Assembly: GCA_035638075.1 (NCBI GenBank)
Contig: DASRAU010000016.1
Span: 1 to 64,000, forward strand
Reading direction: 5' to 3'
DNA from: DASRAU01 sp035638075
Lineage (GTDB): Bacteria > Acidobacteriota > Polarisedimenticolia > Gp22-AA2
DNA: 64,000 bases
The notes under the pieces are model-generated. The model was not told where the DNA came from. It ran no database searches and was given only the letters and a program-made list of their open reading frames with translations. How positions within the stretch are numbered: the stretch's first letter is position 1; each line of letters starts with the position of its first letter. Positions 36,901 to 45,047 of the stretch are shown one piece after another. The translations under genes and the position numbers were made by a program.

Positions 36901-37672
36901 CTATTACGAAGTGCCGAACCGCCCTCCGGCCCAGGGCTCCAGCAAGGTGCAGGCGCTCGACGGCCGGCCGGACCTCTACATCCAGAACCCCTTCTTCAAC
37001 CAGGTGCTGCGGGTGGAGAACTCGAACACGGCGCGCTACAGCGCCTTCGAGGTCGAGCTGCGGCGCCGCATGGCGCGCCGCTGGGAGATGCAGGGGTCCT
37101 ACGTCTACTCGCGCGCCCAGGGAAACGCCGAGGACTTCCAGTCGAAGGTCGGCAACGACCCGTCGGTGACGGAGAGCGAGTACGGCTATCTCTCCTTCGA
37201 CCAGCGGCACGTGGTCAAGCTCAACGCGACGGTCTTCCTGCCGCGCGATTTCCAGCTCGGGTTCATCACCTCGTGGTCGTCCGGCCTCCCCTACTCGGTC
37301 ATCTCGCGCTTCTTCGCCTCGGACAACACCGGTTATGCCCAGTTCCGCACGCTGTTCGGCTACTCGGCGGTGGACCGGGCGACGAACCAGCTCGAGTTCC
37401 ACTCCCTGCCGCGCAACAGCGAGCGCAACAACGCCATGCTCGACCTGAACGCCAGCGTGAAGAAGTCGTTCGTGCTCGGCCGCACGACCGGGGCGGTGTC
37501 GCTCGACGTGATGAACCTCCTGAACAGCGACGACCTCTACGTGACGTCCTACGAGCCGGTCACCGGCACCGGCTACGACCTCGGCGGGCTGTCGTCGCTC
37601 ACGCCTTTGCAGTTGGATGCCACGCGACGCTTCGGCAGGCGTTTCCAGATCGGGGTGCAGTTCAACTTCTAG
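33935..37672 (+). CDS. TonB-dependent receptor with carboxypeptidase-regulatory-like domain and EF-hand-like insert
   Basis: 1245 residues. Signal peptide 1-31; a carboxypeptidase-regulatory-like beta-sandwich (about 34-115: VRGLVTDAAGDALAGVTVAL); a plug domain (about 140-240: LPILGRNYQDVLTLAPGV, TLVDGVSTTDPYTG); then a 22-strand-type barrel ending in FQIGVQFNF, with the terminal Phe expected for BAM insertion. Residues about 425-560 contain seven or so D-x-D/N-x-D/N-G loops (DRNGDGFAQ, DLDGNGKLT, DTNLNGRLDG, DLDGDRNLD, DRNGDLKLND), probably calcium-binding and placed in an extracellular loop. No TonB box can be named. It resembles the Oar-like outer-membrane proteins of Acidobacteriota and Myxococcota. 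The substrate is unknown. Single-gene unit. Confidence 0.88.
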   Translation: MVRRAFAARALLVILMSCGAWCAHIRPSAAADLGAVRGLVTDAAGDALAGVTVALSLPDRGSDHGGAVTDAKGLFRLSGIPVGNGYRLQCSLTGYATVVLSDVQVTAGTATTLTVSLSPAGALREQVSVRAAPPVVSLTETTTQSRFSSEFIDALPILGRNYQDVLTLAPGVSDVDGDGNPNVHGARDTDVITLVDGVSTTDPYTGKVGAQLNIESIQEIEVKTSGATAEFGRAQGGFNNIITKSGGNQFEGAFKFYWRGSALDGDGAGIDDPSLHAGLGENGLRDLQFNDYLPFLSLGGPIVKDRAWFFVTLEYIQKQDPVNAVNSAFVTGVQEYRGFAKATWQATPATRLAMSINYDPQKYLNQGLNSFTREESGYTLEEGGTNVTLRSVSVLSPSVVLEGTLGYLDTHPGVEPNLGIDNNHNGVVFVDRNGDGFAQANERDPGTDWDDNGAWDVWEDTYVRNGKVDVWEGFPPGVTFGNSILFTEDLDGNGKLTPRGGCEGATREDIDCDGRLDIIDEDTNLNGRLDGTEDLDGDRNLDRGIEDRNGDLKLNDTPYPTDLYPYGALRPTGADRDYFINETTGVTEGPYYQSLQDKRQRASLRGDLSVFVPDFKGTHDFRFGGAYERESFDRTTDMNDITALQPPIPPICDPDTGECAGGRPESLVVVLPTQRSVEGSANGSTGALYAQDTWRPVPNVSLGLGVRYEHETARAPGYTYFDPRFERDVYSALVTLSGGEKQGDDLRTGNRDGMFNLGLAGDPMLTGSQGGSGFLNDMINALRQQAIRHLMRHRSNLEYTLDALSGLYDLGTGNDVDPDRLSELGVTIQQADQIAITNNNLSPRLSVSWDPAGAGKMKVYSTWGRYYDKLFLNSIVGEQGPDTVSRYYGYDADGIDVSGTIGPFVTTPNHNVGRLFSKSPPSVHQVDRNLATPYSDEWTIGIERELAPEVALAVRFIRRDFRDQLQDVDINHEVVINPATGEPYDLFGIYYEVPNRPPAQGSSKVQALDGRPDLYIQNPFFNQVLRVENSNTARYSAFEVELRRRMARRWEMQGSYVYSRAQGNAEDFQSKVGNDPSVTESEYGYLSFDQRHVVKLNATVFLPRDFQLGFITSWSSGLPYSVISRFFASDNTGYAQFRTLFGYSAVDRATNQLEFHSLPRNSERNNAMLDLNASVKKSFVLGRTTGAVSLDVMNLLNSDDLYVTSYEPVTGTGYDLGGLSSLTPLQLDATRRFGRRFQIGVQFNF

Positions 37673-37699
37673 CGGGCCGCCGGCGGGAAGGATTTCCGC

Positions 37700-38299
37700 T
37701 CAGTCGACCCAGCGGTTCTGGCTGCGATCGAGCCGGTAGGTTCGCAGACGGCCGGTCTTGCCGTAGAGGACGACGGCGCAGACGGTGTCGCGGCCGTCGC
37801 TGACGAACACCGTTCCGCCGGTGGCGGTGCCCCAGGGCGTGAAGGTGACGATGTCGGCGGATCCGAAGCGGATCGGATCGTCCCCGGGCAGGACGGCGCC
37901 ACCCTGCGGCGGCACGTCGGGAATCGGCGTGGCGAGGACGCCGAAATCGATGCCGTCGAATCGCGACGGCAGATCGCGCGGCGGCTCGAGGCGCGGGTCA
38001 CGCCCGGAGGCGATGTCGTCGGAGCGCACGCCGTCGCCGTCCCCGTCGGCGTAGACGGCGAACGACACCGGGCCGCCTCCGGTCGTGAAGCGCAGCCCGA
38101 TGCGACGGTGCTCGGCGATCGACTGCGCCCGCAGGCGTGCGAAGGTCCCGGCCATGTCCATCGCCGCGGCGGCGACACGGGCGCGCGTGAGCGTCGCCGC
38201 CGACACCGGGACGACGACGACGAGGAGGATGCCCAGGAAGGCCAGGGCGAGGGAGGCCTCGATGAGCGAGAACCCTCCCCCGCCCCGGCGATGGCTCAT
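37700..38299 (-). CDS. GspH/FimT-type pseudopilin
   Basis: 199 residues. Prepilin peptidase site G9-FSLIE (FSLIEASLALAFLGILLVVV) with the conserved Glu at +5, then a hydrophobic helix and a beta-rich globular domain containing ADGDGDGVRSDD, a Ca-loop-like stretch. This matches minor pseudopilins of type II secretion or type IV pili. The ATG overlaps the stop of the ComEA-like gene (ATGA), and the gene ends 27 bases from the convergent TonB gene. Confidence 0.88.
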   Translation of the reverse strand: MSHRRGGGGFSLIEASLALAFLGILLVVVVPVSAATLTRARVAAAAMDMAGTFARLRAQSIAEHRRIGLRFTTGGGPVSFAVYADGDGDGVRSDDIASGRDPRLEPPRDLPSRFDGIDFGVLATPIPDVPPQGGAVLPGDDPIRFGSADIVTFTPWGTATGGTVFVSDGRDTVCAVVLYGKTGRLRTYRLDRSQNRWVD

Positions 38300-38601
38300 T
38301 TGGAGCCGACGGTGATCCGGTCCTTGATCTTCTCGAACGTCTTCTCGCCGATGCCGGTGACGTTGAGCAGATCCTCGACCTTCTTGAACGGGCCGTTCTT
38401 CTCGCGGTACTCGACGATCCGCTGCGCGTAGGACGGGCCGATCCCCGGCAGCGCGGTCAGCTGGTCGGCGGTCGCCGCGTTGATGTTGATCTTCTCCGAC
38501 GCCGCCGGGGCCGCGGCGGCCAGGGCCGGCGGCGCCAGCGCCGCCGTGGCCACGAGCGCCACGGCGAGGAGTCCTGCGATTGCCTGCATCGTCTTTCTCA
38601 T
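38296..38601 (-). CDS. ComEA-like secreted helix-hairpin-helix protein
   Basis: 101 residues from ATG at 38601, with AGGAGG four to nine bases upstream fixing the start. Signal peptide (AIAGLLAVALVATAALAPPALA) followed by the ComEA HhH unit: KININAATADQLTALPGIGP and YREKNGPFKKVEDLLNVTGIGEKTFEKIKD. It is a periplasmic DNA-binding module, as used in DNA uptake. Pairing with a pseudopilin gene fits a competence or type IV pilus role; no other competence gene is present here. Confidence 0.88.
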   Translation of the reverse strand: MRKTMQAIAGLLAVALVATAALAPPALAAAAPAASEKININAATADQLTALPGIGPSYAQRIVEYREKNGPFKKVEDLLNVTGIGEKTFEKIKDRITVGSK

Positions 38602-39023
38602 CGTCCCTCCTTGGGTTGAACTGCGGTGTGGACACGGAAGAGGAAATCTTGGGGGAGGGGGGATCATCGGATCCCCCACCCGCGTCACGGAAAGGAACGG
38701 GTCTTTCGGTTGGAGAGCCGATCGGTTGTTGACGACCCATTCCGTACTCCCCCAAGCTCGAGTTCAGGTCCGCGCCGCGGCCGTCCTTCGCGCTGCACCG
38801 CGGCGCCCGGGAGAAGAGCAGCCGACGTGCCAGGCGCGTCGCCGCCGCGGCACGCGCCGGCCTGGTCGCTTGGAAGGCGCGCCGGGCGCGGCGTTGCCGC
38901 GAGTCGTCCGGCGTGGCGCGGCGGCGCTCCGGGCTTATCGGGTGGCGCGCGTCCGCTCGCGGGCGGACAGGAGTGCGCCCGCGCGTTGCGGATCGGAACG
39001 TTCGAAGCGTGGGGTCGGGAGTC
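38602..39023 (-). other. 422-base intergenic stretch without a gene
   Basis: It lies between the ComEA-like start and the end of serA, both on the minus strand. Open frames across it look like chance GC-rich frames (Arg/Pro/Ala runs, no starts with ribosome sites). I see a hairpin at about 38658-38677 (GGGGGAT/ATCCCCC), and an inverted repeat GTCCGC/GCGGAC at 38951-38968 that could end serA transcription, though no T run follows. No tRNA, CRISPR or IS ends are visible. Confidence 0.5.
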
Positions 39024-40619
39024 TTAGAGCTGGACCCGCTCGGCCCAGAGGACCCCTTCGAGGGACGAGAGGCGCCGCAGCGGCGGATCGGGGAGCGGCG
39101 CGTCGAGGTTCAAAACCGCGAGGGCGCGGCCGCCGGACCGATCGCGTCCGAGCGACATGTAGGCGATGTTCACCCCCGCTTCGCCGAGCACCGTGCCGAT
39201 GCGGCCGACCATGCCGGGGCGGTCGTCGTTGCTCACCAGGAGCATGGGCCCGGACGGCCAGGCGTCGATCTGGAAATCGTCGATGCGCACCAGGCGCGGG
39301 TCGCGCTTGCCGAACAGCGTCCCGGAGGCGGAATGCGTCCCCTGCGGGCCGCGCAGCGTGGCGACCACGAGGGCGTTGAAGTCCTGCGACTCGCCGGCGC
39401 GCGTCTCGAGCACGCGGATCCCCGCCTCCTTCGCCAGGAACAGCGCGTTCACCGCGTTCACCGGGTCGGAGAGCTTCTGGTCGAGGAGTCCCTTGAGGAA
39501 CGATGCGGTCAACGCCCGCAGCGGGAACTCGTTCACCGCGCCGCACGACTCGAGGGTCACCTCGCTGAACGGGCCGTGCGCCAGCGCCGACAGCAGCCGC
39601 CCCAGCCGCTCGCAGAGATCGCGGTAGGGGGCGAGCGCGGGCGCGGAGCGGGCGTCCACCCCTTCCGCGTTGACCGCGTTGGTGACGGTGCCGTCCTTCA
39701 GGTAGGCGGCCACCTGCTCGGCGATGCGGGCGGCCACCTTCTCCTGCGCCTCCTGCGTCGAGGCGCCGAGGTGCGGCGTCAGGACGACGTTGTCGAGGCC
39801 GAGAAGCGGCGATCCGGTCGGCGGCTCGTGCTCGAAGACGTCGAGCGCGGCCCCCGCCACCTGGCCGCTCTTCAGGGCCTCGACCAGCGCGCCTTCGTCC
39901 ACGACGCCGCCGCGCGCCACGTTGACGATGCGCACGCCCTTGCGGCAGCGGGCGATCCGCTCCTTGTCCAGCAGGTGCCGGGTGCCGTCGGTCAGCGGCA
40001 GGTGCAGGGTCAGGACGTCGGCGCGCTCCAGGACCTCCTCGAGCGGCGCCGCGTGCACCCCGGCCCGCGCCGCCGCCTCGGCGGTCAGGACCGGGTCGAA
40101 GCCGACCACCTCCATGCCGAAGGCGCGCGCCCGCGCCGCCACCTCGCGTCCCACCTTGCCGACGCCGAGGATGCCCAGGGTCTTGCCGAAGAGCTCGATC
40201 CCCATGAAGGTGGATCCGCGCTCCCACTTGCCGGCGCGCATCGACCGGTCGGCGGCCGGGATGCGGCGCGCCAGCGACAGGATCATCGACATCGTGTGCT
40301 CGGCGGCGGAGATGGTGTTCTCGCCCGCCGCGTTCATGACCACGATGCCGCGCCGCGTCGCCGCGGCGACGTCGATGTTGTCCACGCCGGCGCCCGCCCG
40401 TCCGACGACCTTGAGTCGCGGCGCCGCCGCCATCACCTCGTCGGTGACCTGGGTGTCGGAGCGCACCACGAGGCCCGCGATGTCGGCCACCGCGGCGATC
40501 AGGTCCTTCGGGGCGAGCCCCGGACGCTGCTCCGCCTCGAACCCGGCGGCGCGCAGCACCTCGGCGCAGGTGGCCGAGACCTTGTCGGCGATGAGGATCT
40601 TCGTCGTCGCGGGGCTCAC
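39024..40619 (-). CDS. serA: D-3-phosphoglycerate dehydrogenase, long ACT-containing form
   Basis: 531 residues from GTG at 40619, overlapping the aminotransferase stop (GTGA). Rossmann site LGILGVGKVGREVAARARA at about 148-166; the catalytic Arg, Glu and His region IVNVARGGVVDEGAL and LTPHLGASTQEAQEKVA; an intervening domain (ASB, about 320-450) and C-terminal ACT domain (about 455-525, MLLVSNDDRPGMVGRIGTVL), the serine-sensing module. First step of serine synthesis. Confidence 0.95.
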   Translation of the reverse strand: MSPATTKILIADKVSATCAEVLRAAGFEAEQRPGLAPKDLIAAVADIAGLVVRSDTQVTDEVMAAAPRLKVVGRAGAGVDNIDVAAATRRGIVVMNAAGENTISAAEHTMSMILSLARRIPAADRSMRAGKWERGSTFMGIELFGKTLGILGVGKVGREVAARARAFGMEVVGFDPVLTAEAAARAGVHAAPLEEVLERADVLTLHLPLTDGTRHLLDKERIARCRKGVRIVNVARGGVVDEGALVEALKSGQVAGAALDVFEHEPPTGSPLLGLDNVVLTPHLGASTQEAQEKVAARIAEQVAAYLKDGTVTNAVNAEGVDARSAPALAPYRDLCERLGRLLSALAHGPFSEVTLESCGAVNEFPLRALTASFLKGLLDQKLSDPVNAVNALFLAKEAGIRVLETRAGESQDFNALVVATLRGPQGTHSASGTLFGKRDPRLVRIDDFQIDAWPSGPMLLVSNDDRPGMVGRIGTVLGEAGVNIAYMSLGRDRSGGRALAVLNLDAPLPDPPLRRLSSLEGVLWAERVQL

Positions 40620-41710
40620 GCGCGCGCCTCCGGCAGCGACGCGTCGAGGACCTGCAGGAGCCGGCGCACGCCCTCGAGGGTGTGGTCCCCCATGTGGCCG
40701 ATGCGGAAGGTCTTCTCCTTGAGGCGCCCGTAGCCGTTGCTGATGGAGAAGCCGCGCTCGGCGGCGCGCTTCACGAAGGCGCCGACCTCGATGCCGCGGT
40801 TGTTGGCGACACAGGTCACGGTCTCGGAGCGCGCTTCCGCGGCGGCGAACAGCTCGAAGCGGCGCGCGGCCGCCCAGGCCCGCGTCTCGTCCGCCATGGC
40901 GCGGTGGCGCGCGTAACGGCCTTCGAGCGTCTCCGCCTCGATGCGCCGCAGCTGCGCCTGCAGGGCGAAGATGTGGTTCACCGACGGCGTCGCCATCGGC
41001 TGCTTCTTGTCGAAGGCGCTCTTGAGGCGCACGAAGTCGAAGTAGTACCCCTTGCCGGTGCGGCGTTTCGAGCGCTCCATGGCGCGCGCCGACACGGCGC
41101 ACACCGCGAGGCCCGGCGGCAGCGCCAGGCACTTCTGCACCGAGGCCAGCGCCACGTCGATGCCGTGGCGGTCCACCTCCACCGGCATGCCGGCCAGGGA
41201 CGACACGCAGTCCACGAGCAGGGCGACGTCCGGGGCGCTCTGCACCGCCTCGGCGATCGCCGGGAGCGGGTTCACCACCCCGGTCGAGGTCTCGTTGTGG
41301 ACGACGGCGACGGCGTCGAAGCGCCCGCCCTTGAGCTTGTCGGCGATCTGCGACGGGTCGATCGGCTGCCCCCACTCCACGTCGATGCGCTCGGCCTCGA
41401 CGCCGCAGCCGACGGCGACGTCGAAGAAGCGCTCCGAGAAGGCGCCGCACACCGGCACCAGCACGCGGCGCTCGACGGTGTTGCGGATCGCCGCCTCCCA
41501 CAGCCCGGTCGCCGAGGAGCCGGTGACGAACAGCTCGTGCGCCGCCGCGCCGAAGAGGCGCCGCCCGCGCTCGATGACCTCGCCGAGGATGGCCTGCATC
41601 TCCTCACCACGGTGGCCGATGACCGGCCGGCTCATGTGGGCGAGGATCTCCGGCATCACCTCGGTCGGGCCGGGGGTGAACAGGATGCGGTGCTCGGGGG
41701 GGGTCGGCAT
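40616..41710 (-). CDS. Class V aminotransferase, probable phosphoserine aminotransferase
   Basis: 364 residues, PLP-dependent. Lysine K193 lies in ASVQKCLALPPG; ILFTPGPTEVMPEIL at the start and VHNETSTGVVNPL are shared with the alanine-glyoxylate/serine-pyruvate aminotransferase group. Directly upstream of serA with a four-base overlap, so it most likely performs the phosphoserine step of serine biosynthesis. By sequence it belongs to the AGAT-like branch rather than classic SerC, so glyoxylate or pyruvate as substrate cannot be excluded. Confidence 0.87.
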   Translation of the reverse strand: MPTPPEHRILFTPGPTEVMPEILAHMSRPVIGHRGEEMQAILGEVIERGRRLFGAAAHELFVTGSSATGLWEAAIRNTVERRVLVPVCGAFSERFFDVAVGCGVEAERIDVEWGQPIDPSQIADKLKGGRFDAVAVVHNETSTGVVNPLPAIAEAVQSAPDVALLVDCVSSLAGMPVEVDRHGIDVALASVQKCLALPPGLAVCAVSARAMERSKRRTGKGYYFDFVRLKSAFDKKQPMATPSVNHIFALQAQLRRIEAETLEGRYARHRAMADETRAWAAARRFELFAAAEARSETVTCVANNRGIEVGAFVKRAAERGFSISNGYGRLKEKTFRIGHMGDHTLEGVRRLLQVLDASLPEARA

Positions 41711-41723
41711 GCGGCGCGCGTCC

Positions 41724-43028
41724 TCAGTGGAAGAAGTTCTTGCTGATGTCGAGGTAGATGACCGCCCCCATGAACAGGAGCAGCAGCACGAGACCCGCCT
41801 GCATCACCCGCTCCTTGAGGGCGAGCGACAGGTCGCGGCGGATGAGCCCCTCGACCGTGAGGGTGAACAGGTGGCCGCCGTCGAGCGGCGGGATCGGGAA
41901 GAGGTTGATGATGCCGAGCTGCAGCGAGACGAAGGCGATGAGCTGCAGGAACGGGATGCCCCCTTCGCGCGCCGCCTCGCCGGAGAACTTGTAGAGGTCG
42001 ATCGGCCCGGAGAAGGCGCGCAGGCTGATCTCGAAGCGCAGGAGCTTCTTGAAGGTCTCGAACACCAGGCCGATCTGCTCGAGGTTGTGCCGGACGCTCT
42101 GGCGCGCCGCCTCGACCATCGGATACGTCCGGGTGACCATCGGCGGCGTCGGGATGAAACCGATGCGTCCCTTGCCGCCGTCGTCGCGCGGAACGATCTC
42201 CTTGTCGAACGACGTCCCGTTGCGGTCGATGGTGAACTGGAGCGCCTTGCCCGGCGACCCCTGGATGGTGCGGAAGACCCGCTCCACCGTCGCCATCGGC
42301 GCGCCGTCGATCGCGGCGATGCGGTCGCCGCGCTGCAGTCCCGCCTCCGCCGCCGGCCAGCCATCCTGCAGCCCGCCGACGAGCACCCCGGTCGCGGGAG
42401 CGAGCCCCGGGCGGCCGACGTCGTTCGGGCCCGCCTCGATGGTCAGCCGGGTCGTCACCTGCCGGCCGTCCCGCTCGACGACGAGATCCTTCGTCTGGCG
42501 CGGGCTCAGGAGCAGCTTGATCTGGAGATCCTTCCAGTTCTCGACGGGGGTCCCGTCGAAGGCGACCACCTTGTCGCCCGGCTGCAGATCGGCGTGCGCG
42601 GCCGGCGACTCGGGATCGATCTCGCCGATCACCGGCGCCTCGTACAGGTAGGCGTACTCCTCCACGCCGTGCATGAAGATGAACGCGGTCAGGAAGAACG
42701 CCGTCGCGAGGTTGAAGACCGCTCCCATCACGAAGACGACGAAGCGGACGCCGCGCGAGTGGGCCATGAGATCCCCGGGGTCGGGCGGGGTGCCGTCCTC
42801 GGGATTGGTCTCCCCCTTCAGCTTCACGTAGCCGCCGAGGGGCACCCACGAGAGGCGGTACTCGGTGCCGCGCCGGACGAAGCCCCACAGCCGCGGCCCG
42901 AACCCGACCGAGAAGATCTCGACGGTGATGCCGAACGCCTTCGCCGCCAGGTAGTGGCCGAATTCATGGAACAGCACCACCGAGCCCAGGACGACAGCGA
43001 ACGGCAAAGCCCCCTGCAACCAGCTCAC
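41724..43028 (-). CDS. rseP: RIP-family zinc metalloprotease RseP
   Basis: 434 residues from GTG at 43028, overlapping the dxr stop by four bases. Zinc site HEFGH at 21-25 in the first span, the third ligand in NLFPIPPLDGGHL near the C-terminus, and two PDZ domains (about 130-200: PVIGEIDPESPAAHADLQPG; 205-285: GGLQDGWPAAEAGLQRGD). Site-2 protease that cuts anti-sigma factors and signal-peptide remnants within the membrane. Order uppS-cdsA-dxr-rseP is conserved across bacteria. Confidence 0.95.
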   Translation of the reverse strand: MSWLQGALPFAVVLGSVVLFHEFGHYLAAKAFGITVEIFSVGFGPRLWGFVRRGTEYRLSWVPLGGYVKLKGETNPEDGTPPDPGDLMAHSRGVRFVVFVMGAVFNLATAFFLTAFIFMHGVEEYAYLYEAPVIGEIDPESPAAHADLQPGDKVVAFDGTPVENWKDLQIKLLLSPRQTKDLVVERDGRQVTTRLTIEAGPNDVGRPGLAPATGVLVGGLQDGWPAAEAGLQRGDRIAAIDGAPMATVERVFRTIQGSPGKALQFTIDRNGTSFDKEIVPRDDGGKGRIGFIPTPPMVTRTYPMVEAARQSVRHNLEQIGLVFETFKKLLRFEISLRAFSGPIDLYKFSGEAAREGGIPFLQLIAFVSLQLGIINLFPIPPLDGGHLFTLTVEGLIRRDLSLALKERVMQAGLVLLLLFMGAVIYLDISKNFFH

Positions 43029-44206
43029 GCCAGCACCTTCATCGACAGGATCTCCTCCGCCGCGCGTCGCGCGGCCCGATCGCATTCCACCACCTCTTCG
43101 AGCCCGCGCACAGGAGCGGGACGGTGGCGCTCGAGCACCTCCTGCACGAGCCGGGCGATCCCGGGAAACGGCAGGCGATGGTTCAGAAACGCATCCACGG
43201 CGATTTCGTTGGCGGCGTTGAGCGCCGCCGGGGCGCTGCCGCCGGCGCGCAGCGCCGCGCGCGCCAGGCCGAGGCACGGGTAGCGCAAAGGCTCCACCGG
43301 GAGGAATTCCAGCGGCCCGGCCGCGACCGGGTCGAGGCGCGCGACCGGCCCCTTCGCCCGATCCGGGTAGCCGAGCGCGTACTGGATGGGGCCGCGCATG
43401 TCGGCCGTGCCCAGCTGCGCCAGGATCGCGCCGTCCGCCATCTCCACCATCGAGTGCACGACGCCTTGAGGATGGATCAGGACGTCGATCCGGTCCAGCG
43501 GCTGATCGAAGAGCCAGTGCGCTTCGACCACCTCGAGCCCTTTGTTCATCAAGGTGGCGCTGTCGATGCTGATCTTGCGGCCCATCTCCCACACCGGGTG
43601 CTTGAGCGCCTCCTCGGGGGTCGCCTGGGCCAGGGTCGCGAGGGGGCGCGTCCTGAAGGGCCCGCCCGAGGCGGTGAGCAGGATGCGCTCGACCTGCCCG
43701 GGCTGCTCGCCGCGCAGGCACTGGTGCACGGCCGAGTGCTCGCTGTCCACCGGCAGGAGGGTCGCCCCGGAGGCCGCGGCGGTGTCGCGCATCAGAGCGC
43801 CCGCCATGACCAGGCTCTCCTTGTTGGCGAGCGCGACGTTGCGTCCGGACTTCAGGGCCTGCCAGGTCGGACGCAGCCCGGCGGCCCCCACGATCGCCGC
43901 CAGGACGACGTCGGCCTCGGGGTGCTCCGCGACGGCCCGCAGGCCCTCGTCCCCCGGGATCACGGTGCAGCCCGTTTCGGCCGCGGCGCTGCGCAGCGCC
44001 TCGAGCCCGGCCGGATCGGCGATCGCCGCCAGCTTCGGCCGGTGCGCGCGGATCTGCCGCGCCAGGAGATCGGCGTTCCTCCCCGCCGCCAGGGCGACGA
44101 TCTCGAAGCGGTCCTCGAGACGCGCGGCCAGGTCCAGCGCCTGCACGCCGATCGAGCCGGTCGAGCCGAGAATCGCCACGCGCCGCCGGGCGCCCGTCCG
44201 CGTCAT
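43025..44206 (-). CDS. dxr: 1-deoxy-D-xylulose-5-phosphate reductoisomerase
   Basis: 393 residues. NADPH site AILGSTGSIGVQAL at 11-24; active-site stretches ALANKESLVMAG, LLPVDSEHSAVHQCL with the metal-binding Asp/Glu, and ASGGPFRTRP, PVWEMGRKISIDSATLMNKG. Makes MEP from DXP, committing carbon to non-mevalonate isoprenoid synthesis, which feeds the adjacent uppS. Four-base ATGA overlap with cdsA. Confidence 0.96.
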   Translation of the reverse strand: MTRTGARRRVAILGSTGSIGVQALDLAARLEDRFEIVALAAGRNADLLARQIRAHRPKLAAIADPAGLEALRSAAAETGCTVIPGDEGLRAVAEHPEADVVLAAIVGAAGLRPTWQALKSGRNVALANKESLVMAGALMRDTAAASGATLLPVDSEHSAVHQCLRGEQPGQVERILLTASGGPFRTRPLATLAQATPEEALKHPVWEMGRKISIDSATLMNKGLEVVEAHWLFDQPLDRIDVLIHPQGVVHSMVEMADGAILAQLGTADMRGPIQYALGYPDRAKGPVARLDPVAAGPLEFLPVEPLRYPCLGLARAALRAGGSAPAALNAANEIAVDAFLNHRLPFPGIARLVQEVLERHRPAPVRGLEEVVECDRAARRAAEEILSMKVLA

Positions 44207-45036
44207 CCGGTCCTCATCGCGAAGAGGTAATAGTAGTAGAGAAGCGGCGCGGCATAGAGCAGCGAATCGACGCGGTCGAGCAGCCCGCCGTGCCCCGGCA
44301 CGAGGTGCGCGCTGTCCTTCACCCCGGCCCCGCGCTTGAGCATCGACTCCACGAGATCCCCCACCATGCCGACGACGCCGAGCGAAAAGCCCAGCAGGAT
44401 CGCGTCGCGCACCGTCAGGCGGTACAGGAACCAGGCGCGCGCCACGAACGCCAGCAGGATCGCCCCGAGGAGTCCCCCGATCGCCCCCTCGACCGTCTTC
44501 TTCGGGCTCACCCCGGGCGCCAGCGACCGCCGGCCCAGCAGGCGCCCGACCGCGTAGGCGAAGACATCGCTCCCCCACACCACGAAGAACAGGAGGAAGA
44601 CGAGATCGCTGCCCATCTCGTCCCCCTTCACCGCGTCGCTCAGCAGCCGCAGCGACAGCAGGTAGCCGAACAGCAGCCCGACGAAGGCGGCGGCGAAGAG
44701 CGTCGCGCCGATATCGCCGAAGGCGCGCCCGAAGTCGCCGCCGCGCCAGAGCGACGCCACCGGCAGGGCGAAGAGCGCCGCCGCCAGCACGGCGGACAGC
44801 GGCAGCTCCGGCACCGCGAAGGTCGCGAGCACGAGGGCGGCGGTGCAGGCGCCGAGGAGCCGGTGGCAGCGGTGCCCGCGCGCGTCGGCGAGGGCGTACA
44901 GCTCGTACAGCCCGAGCCCGGCGGCGACCGCGAGCAGCGCCTCGTACGGCAGCGGCCCGAAGCGCTTCACCAGGATCCAGAAGATCGGCAGGAAGACGAC
45001 CGCCGAGAGGATCCGTGCCGGCAACCCCGAGCGCAA
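44203..45036 (-). CDS. cdsA: Phosphatidate cytidylyltransferase
   Basis: 277 residues, about eight spans. C-terminal CDP-alcohol signature VSPKKTVEGAIGGLLGAI and GDLVESMLKRGAGVKDSAHLVPGHGGLLDRVDSL. Makes CDP-diacylglycerol. Start: TTG at 45036, 12 bases after the uppS stop; another TTG 12 bases further and an ATC just upstream are in frame, but TTG at 45036 best matches the usual MLxTRVLTAL-like N-terminus. Confidence 0.92.
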   Translation of the reverse strand: MRSGLPARILSAVVFLPIFWILVKRFGPLPYEALLAVAAGLGLYELYALADARGHRCHRLLGACTAALVLATFAVPELPLSAVLAAALFALPVASLWRGGDFGRAFGDIGATLFAAAFVGLLFGYLLSLRLLSDAVKGDEMGSDLVFLLFFVVWGSDVFAYAVGRLLGRRSLAPGVSPKKTVEGAIGGLLGAILLAFVARAWFLYRLTVRDAILLGFSLGVVGMVGDLVESMLKRGAGVKDSAHLVPGHGGLLDRVDSLLYAAPLLYYYYLFAMRTG

Positions 45037-45047
45037 GATGGCGATGC

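Noticed and set aside
33830..37402. 1190-residue frame antisense to the TonB receptor
   Set aside because: No recognisable domain and mirrors the codon bias of the receptor.
38602..39023. Small genes in the 422-base gap
   Set aside because: Frames of 130 or so residues on both strands are Arg/Pro-rich, have no ribosome sites and no familiar motif.
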